From NCBI GenBank assembly GCA_035405785.1, contig DAONJS010000001.1, positions 372,001-436,000 of the forward strand: 64,000 bases of DNA, in the 5' to 3' direction. Below, in pieces: positions 43,745 to 52,761 of the stretch (the first letter of the stretch is position 1; the number at the start of each line of letters is the position of its first letter). Source of the DNA: BPGX01 sp035405785. Its GTDB lineage: Bacteria; Bacteroidota; Bacteroidia; B-17B0; Aurantibacillaceae. The position numbers and the translations under genes are program-made. The notes below the pieces were generated by a model, which did not search any database, was not told where the DNA came from, and worked only from the letters and a program-made list of their open reading frames with translations.

Positions 43745-45082
43745 ATGGTTAGTCAACAAAAATTCATTACAAATTTTATTAAATCTAATGAGTATCGCCA
43801 AAAAATTCATAATCTTATTCCTGGTGGTGCTCATACATATTCAAAAGGCGATGATCAGTTTCCATTGCTTTCTCCTGCGGCAATTACTCATGGAAAGGGT
43901 TCGCATGTATGGGATGTTGATGGAAATGAATATATTGAATGTTTAGGAGGTTTAGCATCTATTAGTTTGGGGCATGCTTATGAACCGGTTGTAAATCGTG
44001 TTATTCAGGAATTATGGAAAGGGAATAATTTTTCACGTCCATCTGTTATTGAAATGGAGATGGCAGAAAAATTTTTATCTCTCTTGCCAGGTCATGATAT
44101 GATTAAGTTTGCCAAAAATGGTTCTACGGTTACTACCGCTGCTGTAAAGTTAGCAAGAGCATATACTGGAAGAAAATTAATTGCCCGTGCGGCAGAACAT
44201 CCTTTTTTCTCATACGATGATTGGTTTATAGGAAGTACAGATGTAAAAAGTGGTATCCCTGATGAAATTCAATCTCTGACAGTTACTTTTAAAGCAGACG
44301 ATTTAAACTCATTAAAATCTCTTTTTGAAAAATATCCTGATCAAATTGCTTGTGTCATTGCAGAACCTGAAAAATTTAATCCTGTTACATCTGAATATTT
44401 GAAGCAAGCCATTGATTTTGTTCATAGTCGGGGCGCAGTGTGGATTATGGATGAAATGATCACAGGATATCGTTCGCACTTTCCGGGTTCTATGGTAAAA
44501 TTTGGTGTAGTGCCAGATCTTGCTACATGGGGAAAAGGAATTGCCAATGGCTTTTCTTTTTGTTGTCTTACAGGAAAAAAAGAAATTATGGAATTAGGAG
44601 GTATTCGTAATAAAGGCAAAGAAAAATTATTTTTAATAAGCACCACACACGGTGGAGAAACATGTAGTATTGCTGCTGCACTTGCTACTATGGAAGAATT
44701 TGAAAAATATAATGTTATTGAACATAATCATTCTCTTGGAAAAAAATATATGATTGAAGCACAAAAAATAATTGATAAATATCAATTGAATTCTCATATC
44801 AAATTGATGCAATTTCCATGGCATGCTTCATTAGGATATTTTGATAAAGATGGAAACAATTCGTGGGAATTGAGAACATTATTTCATCAAGAAATGATTA
44901 AAAGAGGTATTTTATTTCAGGGTATTTTTTGTCCGCATTTTTCACATACCGAAAAAGATTTAGAACAAATTCTTAATGCCTTTGATGATTCTTGTGTTGT
45001 ATTTAAAAAAGCTTTAGAAGAAGGAATAGAAAAATATCTTGTAGGAGAACCAATTAAACCTGTTTTTAGAAAATATATTTAA
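43745..45082 (+). CDS. Class-III PLP aminotransferase, GSA-aminomutase-like
   Basis: A 445-residue class-III PLP enzyme. LIPGGAHTYSKGDDQFPLLS and VWDVDGNEYIECLGGLASIS are typical of the HemL-like group, as are FAKNGSTVTTAAVKLARAYT, the cofactor region IMDEMITGYRSHFP and the Lys in ATWGKGIANGFSF. Although similar to glutamate-1-semialdehyde aminomutase, its context is an operon with an SDR and a NeuB synthase 11-18 nt apart. I infer that it adds an amino group to a keto-sugar intermediate rather than serving heme synthesis. No other hem gene is nearby. Confidence 0.85.
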   Translation: MVSQQKFITNFIKSNEYRQKIHNLIPGGAHTYSKGDDQFPLLSPAAITHGKGSHVWDVDGNEYIECLGGLASISLGHAYEPVVNRVIQELWKGNNFSRPSVIEMEMAEKFLSLLPGHDMIKFAKNGSTVTTAAVKLARAYTGRKLIARAAEHPFFSYDDWFIGSTDVKSGIPDEIQSLTVTFKADDLNSLKSLFEKYPDQIACVIAEPEKFNPVTSEYLKQAIDFVHSRGAVWIMDEMITGYRSHFPGSMVKFGVVPDLATWGKGIANGFSFCCLTGKKEIMELGGIRNKGKEKLFLISTTHGGETCSIAAALATMEEFEKYNVIEHNHSLGKKYMIEAQKIIDKYQLNSHIKLMQFPWHASLGYFDKDGNNSWELRTLFHQEMIKRGILFQGIFCPHFSHTEKDLEQILNAFDDSCVVFKKALEEGIEKYLVGEPIKPVFRKYI

Positions 45083-45092
45083 TTTTGAAACT

Positions 45093-45917
45093 ATGTCGAT
45101 ATTAAGAACAACAGATGCTTCAAAAATTGATTTCAAAGAAAAGTTTAGTTTAAAAGACAAAGTAATTATTATCAGTGGAGCATGTGGATTGATAGGTAGA
45201 GCATTTTCAGAAGCAGTAGCACAATTTGGTGGAAATGTTATAGTAGCAGATATTCCATCATCTCAACCTAAAAAATTTGCAGAAGAACTACAAAAAAGAA
45301 ATAATGTAAAGTGTTTAGGTGTAGAAGTAGAAGTTGAAAAAAAGTCGTCAGTAATAAATTTAAAGTATGTTGTATTAGAATCATTTGGAAAAATTGATGG
45401 ACTTGTGGCGGCTCATCAAAATAAATCTCATTTGAAATTTGAACCATTTGAAAATGTATGTGAAGAGAATTGGGATAAAGTTATTGAAGTTAATTTAAAA
45501 GGAACATTTTTATTATGTCAAGTTATTGGAAGTTATATGGCTGAACAAGGCAGTGGATCTATTGTAACTATGCCATCAACTTATAGCGTTGTTGCACCTA
45601 ATCAAAACTTATATGAAGGCACATCCCTTGGATGCCCTGCAGCTTATTCTGCAAGTAAAGGAGGAATTGATGCATTATCAAGATATTTAGCATCATATTG
45701 GGCGAAAAAAGGTGTGCGTGTAAATATGATTACACCTCATGGTGTATGGAATAATCATGAAGAACAATTTGAAAATAACTTTGCGAAATTTAGTCCTATG
45801 CAAAGAATGAGTTACAATCATGAAGTAGCTCCAGCTTTGATTTATTTATTAAGCGATGCATCCAGTTATGTTACAGGAAATAATATTCTTGTAGAAGGTG
45901 GATGGACAGTGTGGTAG
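45093..45917 (+). CDS. Short-chain dehydrogenase/reductase (PtmA-like context)
   Basis: A 274-residue Rossmann-fold oxidoreductase. IIISGACGLIGRAFSEAVAQ is the cofactor loop (GxxGxxG form), VADIP suggests an NAD(H) preference, and VNLKGTFLLCQVIG is the helix with the catalytic Asn. The catalytic Ser lies in VTMPSTYSVVAP and Tyr/Lys in CPAAYSASKGGIDAL. The usual NNAG motif is replaced by AAHQNK. It lies between the aminotransferase (10-nt gap) and NeuB (17-nt gap), so it probably acts on the same sugar. Confidence 0.87.
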   Translation: MSILRTTDASKIDFKEKFSLKDKVIIISGACGLIGRAFSEAVAQFGGNVIVADIPSSQPKKFAEELQKRNNVKCLGVEVEVEKKSSVINLKYVVLESFGKIDGLVAAHQNKSHLKFEPFENVCEENWDKVIEVNLKGTFLLCQVIGSYMAEQGSGSIVTMPSTYSVVAPNQNLYEGTSLGCPAAYSASKGGIDALSRYLASYWAKKGVRVNMITPHGVWNNHEEQFENNFAKFSPMQRMSYNHEVAPALIYLLSDASSYVTGNNILVEGGWTVW

Positions 45918-45934
45918 AAATCTATTAAAAAATT

Positions 45935-46993
45935 ATGAATATGAAGATATTAGAATTTATTAAACAATATAATCCTTCAAAAATAACAAAGCCATACATT
46001 ATAGCAGAAGCAGGTGTTAATCATGAAGGATCAATGGATTTAGCTAAACGACTCATTGATGAAGCCGCAGAAGGCGGAGCAGATGCTATCAAATTTCAAT
46101 CATATAAGGCAGAAACTTTAGCATCCAAAGATAGTCCTTATTATTGGGACATTACCAAAGAACCTACTCGTTCTCAATTTGAATTGTTTAAAAAATATGA
46201 TAAATTTTGGAAAACAGAATATGAAGAATTAAAAAAATATTGTGATAAGGTTGGTATAGAATTCATGAGCACACCATTTGATATTGAATCTGCAAAATTT
46301 TTAAATGATTTAATGGATGTATTTAAAATTTCTTCATCAGATATTACAAATCTTCAATTTATAGAATATCAATGTCAATTTAATAAACCTATTATTTTAT
46401 CTACTGGAGCTTCTTATTTGTGGGAGATTCAAGAAGCAGTTAGTATTATTGAAAAATATAATAATCCACTTATATTGATGCATTGTGTTTTGAATTATCC
46501 TACACCAAACAAGAATGCTAATTTAGGAATGATATGGGGATTAAAAAAACATTTTCCGCAACATATTATTGGTTATAGCGACCATACATTACCTCAAAAT
46601 ATGGAAGTTATATTAACATCAGTATTATTAGGTGCAGCAGTTATAGAAAAACATTTTACTTTTGATAAAACATTACCGGGTAATGATCATTATCATGCAA
46701 TGGATAAAGAAGATTTAAAGTTATTCTGGAAAAAGTGGAAGTATACAGAAGAATTATTAGGAAGTTTTGAAGTAATTGCATTACCTGATGAAGAACCTGC
46801 AAGAAAAAATGCTCGTCGTAGTTTGGTAGCAGCAAGAGATATTCCAAAAGGAAAAAAAATAGAACCTTCTGATATTACATGGAAAAGACCTGCACATGGC
46901 ATTAGTGCTAAATTTTATTATGATCTAATTGGTAAAACAGCAATAACAGATATTAAAGAAGATACTGTTCTAAAATGGAATATGTTTGATTAA
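45935..46993 (+). CDS. neuB: NeuB-family nonulosonic acid synthase (SpsE-like)
   Basis: A 352-residue synthase of the NeuB/SpsE family, which condenses an N-acyl hexose with phosphoenolpyruvate to make a nonulosonic acid. It has PYIIAEAGVNHEGSMDLAKR, GADAIKFQSYKAETLAS, GIEFMSTPFDIESAKFL, SSDITNLQFI and HCVLNYPTPN. It ends with an antifreeze/SAF domain: ARRSLVAARDIPKGKKIEPS. A second ATG at 45941 is possible. The exact product (sialic, legionaminic, pseudaminic or other) cannot be told from sequence. CMP-activation would fit the SpsF-like gene at 34621. Confidence 0.9.
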   Translation: MNMKILEFIKQYNPSKITKPYIIAEAGVNHEGSMDLAKRLIDEAAEGGADAIKFQSYKAETLASKDSPYYWDITKEPTRSQFELFKKYDKFWKTEYEELKKYCDKVGIEFMSTPFDIESAKFLNDLMDVFKISSSDITNLQFIEYQCQFNKPIILSTGASYLWEIQEAVSIIEKYNNPLILMHCVLNYPTPNKNANLGMIWGLKKHFPQHIIGYSDHTLPQNMEVILTSVLLGAAVIEKHFTFDKTLPGNDHYHAMDKEDLKLFWKKWKYTEELLGSFEVIALPDEEPARKNARRSLVAARDIPKGKKIEPSDITWKRPAHGISAKFYYDLIGKTAITDIKEDTVLKWNMFD

Positions 46994-47012
46994 TTAAGTT
47001 TTATGAATCTCA

Positions 47013-47762
47013 TCATCTTTTATACACCGTTCTCATAAACTCTGATGAAAACACAAAATTATCTAATGCTTCATTACCACTATTTAAAACTGTTTCTTTA
47101 GTGCCCTTCCATTCTGCCTTACCTTTGTGAATAAATAAAATGGTTTCTCCTATTTCTAATACAGAATTCATATCGTGTGTAATCACAATCGTTGTCATAT
47201 TAAATTCTTTCGTAAGTTCGTGAATTAATTCATCAATGACAATGGCGGTTTTAGGATCTAAGCCAGAATTAGGTTCGTCACAAAAAAGATATTTTGGAAA
47301 CGCGGATATTGCTCTTGCAAGTCCTGCTCTCTTTTTCATTCCACCACTTAATTCAGCGGGATATAATTTATTTTTTCCTTCTAATTTTACTCTTGATAAT
47401 ACAAAATTTACTCTTTCTTTTTTTTCTTCTTCACTCATTGATGTAAACATATCTAAAGGGAACTGAACATTTTCTTCTAATGTAAGTGAATCAAACAATG
47501 CCCCTGCCTGAAATAACATTCCTAATTCTTTTCGGATTTCCTGCTGTTGTTTAGCATCCATTTTGATAAAATCTCTTCCTTCAAATAAAACTTCTCCTTT
47601 ATCTGGCAAATGCAATCCTACCATTACTTTCAATAATGTAGTTTTTCCACAACCACTTTCGCCAATAATTAAATTTGTTTTACCTTTTTCAAAAGTAAAA
47701 CTTATATCTTCTATGATTGTTCTACCATCAAAACTTTTAGTTATGTTTTTTACTTCTATCAA
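47013..47762 (-). CDS. mlaF: ABC transporter ATP-binding protein, MlaF-like
   Basis: A 249-residue ATPase of the phospholipid-transport (Mla) type. Walker A is IIGESGCGKTTLLKVMVG, signature ELSGGMKKRAGLARAISA, Walker B YLFCDEPNSGLDP, and switch His in TIVITHDMNSV. It overlaps the permease stop by 4 nt and is coupled to it. No MCE (MlaD) gene follows; the next gene converges. It would energise lipid trafficking between membranes. Confidence 0.9.
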   Translation of the reverse strand: MIEVKNITKSFDGRTIIEDISFTFEKGKTNLIIGESGCGKTTLLKVMVGLHLPDKGEVLFEGRDFIKMDAKQQQEIRKELGMLFQAGALFDSLTLEENVQFPLDMFTSMSEEEKKERVNFVLSRVKLEGKNKLYPAELSGGMKKRAGLARAISAFPKYLFCDEPNSGLDPKTAIVIDELIHELTKEFNMTTIVITHDMNSVLEIGETILFIHKGKAEWKGTKETVLNSGNEALDNFVFSSEFMRTVYKR

Positions 47763-48499
47763 GTGAAAAATATTTGAGTTATGATTAAATTGAAAATTAA
47801 AATTAAAATACTTGAAATAACTACTGCTTGTGTGCTGGATTTACCAACTTCTAAAGCTCCACCTCTTGTATAATATCCATAGTATGCAGGCACTGATGTA
47901 ATAATATAAGCAAAAACTACCACTTTTGTGAACGCATACCAAACTTTCCATGTTTCAAAAAAAGATTGAATGCCAAAAATATACTCATAAGATGTAACTG
48001 CACCTGCGGCTATACCCATAACATAACCACCTAACAATCCTAAAAACATACTGATTGCAATCAAAAATGGATTGATAAAAACAGCGGCTAAAATTTTTGG
48101 TAATATCAAATAGCAAGCAGAATTAACACCCATTATTTCTAATGCATCAATTTGTTCTGTTATTCGCATTGCTCCTATTTCTGATGCAATATTTGAACCA
48201 ACTTTACCTGCTAAAATTAAACTTACTATGGTTGGACTAAATTCTAATATAATAGATTCTCTTGTTGTAAAACCTACAGCATATAATGGAACCCATGGGC
48301 TTGTAAATCCAAATGCCGCCTGAATGGTAATAACGCCTCCCATGAATACTGATATAATTGCTACAATAGGTAATGAAGTAATTCCAATTTGATAAATCTC
48401 TTTTATGATTTGCTTGCGATAAACTGCCCAATTTTCGGGCTTTCTAAATACACGCCCCATCAGCAATGTATATTCTCCTAATTGATAAATTAACTTCAT
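47759..48499 (-). CDS. mlaE: MlaE-family permease
   Basis: A 246-residue integral membrane permease with about five hydrophobic segments. It has family motifs QIGITSLPIVAIISVFMGGV, FGFTSPW, ILEFSPTIVSLILAGKVGS and SEIGAMRITEQIDALEIMGV. It partners the MlaF-like ATPase downstream (4-nt overlap). Its TATTTTTG promoter forms a divergent palindrome with that of the 45-residue lipoprotein gene. Confidence 0.92.
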   Translation of the reverse strand: MKLIYQLGEYTLLMGRVFRKPENWAVYRKQIIKEIYQIGITSLPIVAIISVFMGGVITIQAAFGFTSPWVPLYAVGFTTRESIILEFSPTIVSLILAGKVGSNIASEIGAMRITEQIDALEIMGVNSACYLILPKILAAVFINPFLIAISMFLGLLGGYVMGIAAGAVTSYEYIFGIQSFFETWKVWYAFTKVVVFAYIITSVPAYYGYYTRGGALEVGKSSTQAVVISSILILIFNLIITQIFFT

Positions 48500-48515
48500 C
48501 CTGAATAATTATCTT

Positions 48516-48534
48516 TATTTTTGCAGCAAAAATA
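48516..48534. promoter_or_regulatory. Divergent palindromic -7 boxes (TATTTTTG cag CAAAAATA)
   Basis: TATTTTTG (48516-48523) faces right, 20 nt before the lipoprotein ATG at 48544. CAAAAATA (48527-48534) is the same box facing left, 27 nt before mlaE. Only 3 nt separate them, so one polymerase would block the other. Confidence 0.55.
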
Positions 48535-48543
48535 CACAAGTTG

Positions 48544-48681
48544 ATGAACATTAAAAAAAATCTTTTAATTCTAATGAGTTTAATAATTGCTTTAGTAATA
48601 GATACTTCTTGCAAAAGTAAAAGTAAATACAGAAAATCTAAAGGGTGTGATTGCCCTACAATATCACCACATAAAAGATAG
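48544..48681 (+). CDS. 45-residue lipoprotein-like small protein
   Basis: An ATG at 48544 opens a 46-codon frame to TAG at 48679-48681. The N-terminus MNIKKNLLILMSLIIALVID ends in a lipobox-like TSC (Cys 23). The mature part is only about 23 residues: basic (KSKSKYRKSKG), then CDCPTISPHKR. It has a consensus promoter 20 nt upstream and stops 5 nt before the end of the convergent gene. It is too short for ordinary ORF filters. A lipoprotein of this size may be a membrane anchor or stress-associated; function unknown. Confidence 0.6.
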   Translation: MNIKKNLLILMSLIIALVIDTSCKSKSKYRKSKGCDCPTISPHKR

Positions 48682-48685
48682 AAAC

Positions 48686-49486
48686 TTATTGTTTTTTAGT
48701 ATTGCTTTGTATTGCAATTTGCTTTAATACTCTGTCAGCTATTGTTTCCGCAATGATTGAAAAATAATTCTTTGTAATTTTTCCTGGAACATTTACTTTC
48801 GTTTCTGCTTCAATTTCTGCAACGCCAGAATTGATTTCTTTTGCATCTACTGAAAAACAAGTATAATGAACAATGATTTTACGCTTTGCAGTTTCAGGAA
48901 TAAAATCTGTTGGATTAACTACCGAAGCTTTTAAGTCCAGTTCATTGATAAACAAATAATAATCTGCTTTAAACTTTTGATATAAATATGGCACGAGCGA
49001 AGGATTTAAAACTCTTGTATTCATAAACTTATTTTCATCATCAGAGTCGGCTACAATTTGCCCCTGCTGAATGCCTTTTTCTTTTTTAGGTTTTACAGGT
49101 GGTTTGTAATTATTTTGGTCTGGAATAGGCACATAATCATAAGTTATGTTATTGTAAATATATTTTAGTTCTTTGGAATATTTTACTGTATCTGACATCA
49201 AGTCAATAGGTTGAAATTTTCTTTTTTTGAAAGCGTGAAATAATTGTTCGTTTAAGCCATCACGAAATTCATAGCGAATTTGTTTTTGAGTGAGATTAGT
49301 TTCTTTATTGATGTAATAATCTATCTCACTCATATACATTTTATTTTCAAAAGGAATAATGAGAATTTTTGTTTTTCCCAATTCTTTTGTTTCTGTAGTA
49401 TTTTTCCTCGTAGTGGGCTCTTGTGCCGTCACATCTATTAAGCCAATGATGATAATAAATAAACCTATCCAGATTTTTTTCAACAT
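48686..49486 (-). CDS. Exported protein of unknown function
   Basis: A 266-residue protein I do not recognise. The signal segment is LKKIWIGLFIIIIGLIDVTA. The sequence has an N-terminal KILIIPFENKMYMSEIDYYI, which recalls proteins that report surface state or assemble TolB/CsgG-like complexes (PF-type IPFE motifs), a Pro/Lys-rich middle (NYKPPVKPKKEKG), and KADYYLFINELDLKAS near residue 180. It follows the TPR membrane gene by 6 nt and belongs to that operon. It is probably periplasmic. Confidence 0.65.
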   Translation of the reverse strand: MLKKIWIGLFIIIIGLIDVTAQEPTTRKNTTETKELGKTKILIIPFENKMYMSEIDYYINKETNLTQKQIRYEFRDGLNEQLFHAFKKRKFQPIDLMSDTVKYSKELKYIYNNITYDYVPIPDQNNYKPPVKPKKEKGIQQGQIVADSDDENKFMNTRVLNPSLVPYLYQKFKADYYLFINELDLKASVVNPTDFIPETAKRKIIVHYTCFSVDAKEINSGVAEIEAETKVNVPGKITKNYFSIIAETIADRVLKQIAIQSNTKKQ

Positions 49487-49492
49487 CCAAAA

Positions 49493-51907
49493 TTATTTTT
49501 TATTTGGTGCAGGGATATTAGTAGGAGTTGGCATAATACCAAGCATTTGCGGTGTGATATTTTTAATAGCTTGATTAGCCATTTGATGATCGGGCTTGAG
49601 TTCTAAACATCTTTTCCAGCAATTATATGCTCTTCTGTAATTTCTGATATTGAAATAAGCCGCCCCTAAACTATACCATCCTTCGGGATTAAATTTATCC
49701 AATATAATACATTTGTTCAGTTCTATAACAGCACTGTCATGTCTGCCTCGCATTGATTTTTGATAACCTCTGTTCAATAAGTCATTGTAAAATACAATGT
49801 AGTAGTTTCTTAAATAAGGATTGTTTGGATATAATTTTTCTGCATGTTTCCAAAAAAACAATGCTTCTTTATCTCTTCTTAATTTGTAGTAAGCCAAACC
49901 TAAATTGAGGTAACCATTAACATATCGTGGATGTAATTCTGTGGCGTGTTTTAAATAACCAATACCTTTATACAAGCATTTTTCACGGGTAGTTAATTTT
50001 TGTGGAGCACCTGTGTCGGGTAAAATAATTGCATCTTTGTTACAACCATCTTTGAGTTCAGATTCTTTTACTTTGAATTTAAGCATATCTTCTCTGAATG
50101 TGCTGAATGGCTTTCCTTCTTTTAAATATAATCCATAAGGTTCTCTTACAAAATATTTAGTATCTGCTAAATCTATCCATCTTGCACCAGCATTTCCTAA
50201 TACTAATACGCTGTGCGGTTTATGTTCTACATCTCCAATAAATAAAGTAATATCATTTTTCCATGCCCAGTTTCTTTCCCAAGTTTTGGCACCATATAAA
50301 ATTGTTACAGGTAATAAGAAAATAAATAGTGCTACTCTTTTTACTTTTAAATTCCAATTAGGTATTTTATCTAATCCTTTCAAAATAAAGTAAGCACATG
50401 CAATTGAAAAACCTATGGATGAATGGAAAATCAATCTTTCTCCCATAGTTGCTCCAATGTCCATAATGATATTGCCAATCATCAATAGAAATGCAAAATA
50501 CACTGCAATTGCAAATCCGAGGATGTGTCTTTTTAATACTAATTTAAATCCTAAATATGCTAATGTGATATGTAAAATAATGGACAACCACGCATCCCAA
50601 CTAAACATTGTTCTATATTCAATGGTGTTGTATGAATAATCAGATGATAATGGATGTGGCCAGATAAGTTTCATAATATAAATGAGTAATACATACGCTT
50701 TGGTAAAAAATTTATTTTCGCCAGATGCTAATAAATATGGATTGTTTAGAATTTCAGTATCAGGCACACCAGGTTTTAATACTACTGCACCCAAACGCAT
50801 TCCTAAATAAAATAAAAACGCACCATATAACCATATCATCAGAGCATTCAGATTTTTTGCTTTGAGTTCTTTATTAAACATCAGGGCGGCTAACCCAACA
50901 TAAATAAAGGGTAATGTTACAAATGATTTTTGATACCATTTTAATGCAATCATTAATCCTGAAAATGCTACAAATACAATGGCAGGTTTTAATAGGTCAG
51001 AAAATTTGATGTCAATTTTATGAAACACATAAAATGCAATAGGAATAAGTCCTAACAAAACAACCGCGTATTCTTTTGATAAAAGTGCAAGAAAAAACAT
51101 TAAAGCAGTAAGAAATGCGTCTAAAACTTTTCTGCTAAATAAATACTTATGTGCATATAAGAATGTAAGAGAAACAAATATGAGTGAAAATATCTCATCA
51201 CGGCTTTTCACATTAGCAACTACTTCGGTATGTATAGGATGCATCACAAATAAAAGTGCTGATAAAAACGCTAAATCGTGCCATTCTCTAAACCAGTAAT
51301 TTCTCATTACCAGATACAATAGAATAACACCTAATACAAAAGTCCAAATATTATTAAAGTGTCGGAAATGTGCTCCTTTTGTTTGACAATCTATTTCATT
51401 AAATACGCCATCGTTGTTTATATCTTCTTCGGGGTCATTTTTTCCATTTTGATTATAGTCCCAGCAATTTGGTGGAAATTGTCCAGTATCATATTTACCA
51501 ATAATTTCTTGCTCAATAGCAAAACTCACCACTGATAAAGGTCTGTAACGACCACCTGCTAATTGATCGGTAGCGTTCATTCTTCTGTAAAAACTATCGT
51601 AAGCATCTTTTGTCATTATATCTTTAATGCCTTTTATACCTTTAATAACATATTCATTTTGATGAATGATAATACCGTCATCTAATGCGTGTTCATTGTA
51701 TAATGAGGTGATATAAAAAATGAAACCAATTAAAGCAAGAACAATAATTGGCTGTGTGTGATTAGTAAAAGGAAAATATTTAAAAGTATTTCCAAGTGGT
51801 GGAAGTTTTAATTCTACTGATTTTGAAGCAGAACTACTTGTTTTAGATTTAATATTTTGTGCAGAAGATTTTGAATTATTAGGTCTTGCTGGATTTGATT
51901 TCGCCAT
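49493..51907 (-). CDS. TPR-containing multi-pass membrane protein (GT-C/TMTC-like)
   Basis: An 804-residue membrane protein. An N-terminal basic region (NPARPNNSKSSAQNIKSKTS) precedes about ten hydrophobic segments, with loops DDGIIIHQNEYVIKGIKGI and GGRYRPLSVVSFAIEQEIIG. The C-terminal part (about 680-800) has TPR repeats: YVNGYLNLGLAYYKLRRDKE, EGWYSLGAAYFNIRNYRRAY and CLELKPDHQMANQAIKNI. The layout matches TMTC/PMT-like GT-C transferases, but activity is unproven. A loop with ENDGVFNEID-type Ca-binding residues (QNGKNDPEEDINNDGVFNE) is present. A promoter lies at 51929, 21 nt upstream. Confidence 0.75.
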   Translation of the reverse strand: MAKSNPARPNNSKSSAQNIKSKTSSSASKSVELKLPPLGNTFKYFPFTNHTQPIIVLALIGFIFYITSLYNEHALDDGIIIHQNEYVIKGIKGIKDIMTKDAYDSFYRRMNATDQLAGGRYRPLSVVSFAIEQEIIGKYDTGQFPPNCWDYNQNGKNDPEEDINNDGVFNEIDCQTKGAHFRHFNNIWTFVLGVILLYLVMRNYWFREWHDLAFLSALLFVMHPIHTEVVANVKSRDEIFSLIFVSLTFLYAHKYLFSRKVLDAFLTALMFFLALLSKEYAVVLLGLIPIAFYVFHKIDIKFSDLLKPAIVFVAFSGLMIALKWYQKSFVTLPFIYVGLAALMFNKELKAKNLNALMIWLYGAFLFYLGMRLGAVVLKPGVPDTEILNNPYLLASGENKFFTKAYVLLIYIMKLIWPHPLSSDYSYNTIEYRTMFSWDAWLSIILHITLAYLGFKLVLKRHILGFAIAVYFAFLLMIGNIIMDIGATMGERLIFHSSIGFSIACAYFILKGLDKIPNWNLKVKRVALFIFLLPVTILYGAKTWERNWAWKNDITLFIGDVEHKPHSVLVLGNAGARWIDLADTKYFVREPYGLYLKEGKPFSTFREDMLKFKVKESELKDGCNKDAIILPDTGAPQKLTTREKCLYKGIGYLKHATELHPRYVNGYLNLGLAYYKLRRDKEALFFWKHAEKLYPNNPYLRNYYIVFYNDLLNRGYQKSMRGRHDSAVIELNKCIILDKFNPEGWYSLGAAYFNIRNYRRAYNCWKRCLELKPDHQMANQAIKNITPQMLGIMPTPTNIPAPNKK

Positions 51908-51928
51908 AATCTTTATTGTTTAGTTTTG

Positions 51929-51936
51929 CAAATATA
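51929..51936 (-). promoter_or_regulatory. -7 box (TATATTTG) for the TPR membrane gene
   Basis: Exact TAnnTTTG match on the minus strand, 21 nt from the ATG at 51907. Confidence 0.6.
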
Positions 51937-51956
51937 ATATAAAAAGCAAAGATGTA

Positions 51957-52757
51957 TTATTGTTTTGAAATTTTTAACTCCACTTTTTTGTTGTGTTCTG
52001 GAATAAAAGTAAAAAATGTATCGCCGCGAAGTCCTAATCTTAAGCATTCCAGAGCAATAACATCTGTTGTGGGGATATTTCCTAAATTTACATTACTACC
52101 AAAATGTTTTATGAAATACACTTGTTGATTTTTTTGTGGTGTTTCCCAAATGATGTTGTCTATATCTACATTAGCACGAATTTTTTCAATAAGTAACACA
52201 TGAGCAGAACCATTTTTATGAAATATACCAACTGTTCCGCTTTCTCTTGCTTCTGCTATGACTTTGAAGGAACCTGCCTGTAATTCAGCTTTCATCATTT
52301 TAATCCATCTGTTAGGATGTATGATAATACCTTCTTCTTTTGATCCTACTTCTGAAATAACTTTGTAATTTTTTGATAAATACGAAATTAATTCACATTT
52401 GTCTTCGTGGTCAATTACAATGCTTCCATCAGACACTTCAATGCATTGTAACTTTAAATCATCTACCAATCTTAAATAATCATCCAATTGATTTCTTACT
52501 AAAAATGCTTCTAATAATGTTCCACCTAAATATACTTCTATTCCAGCATCTTTGTATATTTTAATTTTTTCCTTCAAATGATTTGTAACGATTGATGTTC
52601 CAAATCCTATTTTAATAAAATCTATGATGTGAGCAGAAGTTGAAACAATATCTTCAGCGGCATGAATGCCCAATCCTTTGTCTATAACCATTGTAAGCCC
52701 TTTATTTCTTGGTTTACTTGTTCTGTTGGGCAAATCTTTTAAGTTGTTTGAAAGCAT
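51957..52757 (-). CDS. comA: Phosphosulfolactate synthase
   Basis: A 266-residue ComA-type TIM-barrel enzyme that adds sulfite to phosphoenolpyruvate, giving phosphosulfolactate. It has KGLTMVIDKGLGIHAAEDIV, FIKIGFGTSIVTN, YLGGTLLEAFL, CIEVSDGSI and VISEVGSKEEG, all typical of the family. In archaea it feeds coenzyme M; here I infer cysteate or sulfonolipid synthesis, because Bacteroidota make capnine-type lipids. It is the last gene of the operon with the TPR protein (4-nt gap) and the DtxR regulator. Confidence 0.88.
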   Translation of the reverse strand: MLSNNLKDLPNRTSKPRNKGLTMVIDKGLGIHAAEDIVSTSAHIIDFIKIGFGTSIVTNHLKEKIKIYKDAGIEVYLGGTLLEAFLVRNQLDDYLRLVDDLKLQCIEVSDGSIVIDHEDKCELISYLSKNYKVISEVGSKEEGIIIHPNRWIKMMKAELQAGSFKVIAEARESGTVGIFHKNGSAHVLLIEKIRANVDIDNIIWETPQKNQQVYFIKHFGSNVNLGNIPTTDVIALECLRLGLRGDTFFTFIPEHNKKVELKISKQ

Positions 52758-52761
52758 AATT

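Noticed and set aside
43745..45082. HemL, glutamate-1-semialdehyde aminomutase for heme
   Set aside because: The gene is in an operon with an SDR and a NeuB synthase and no hem gene is nearby; a sugar role is more likely, although HemL similarity is real.
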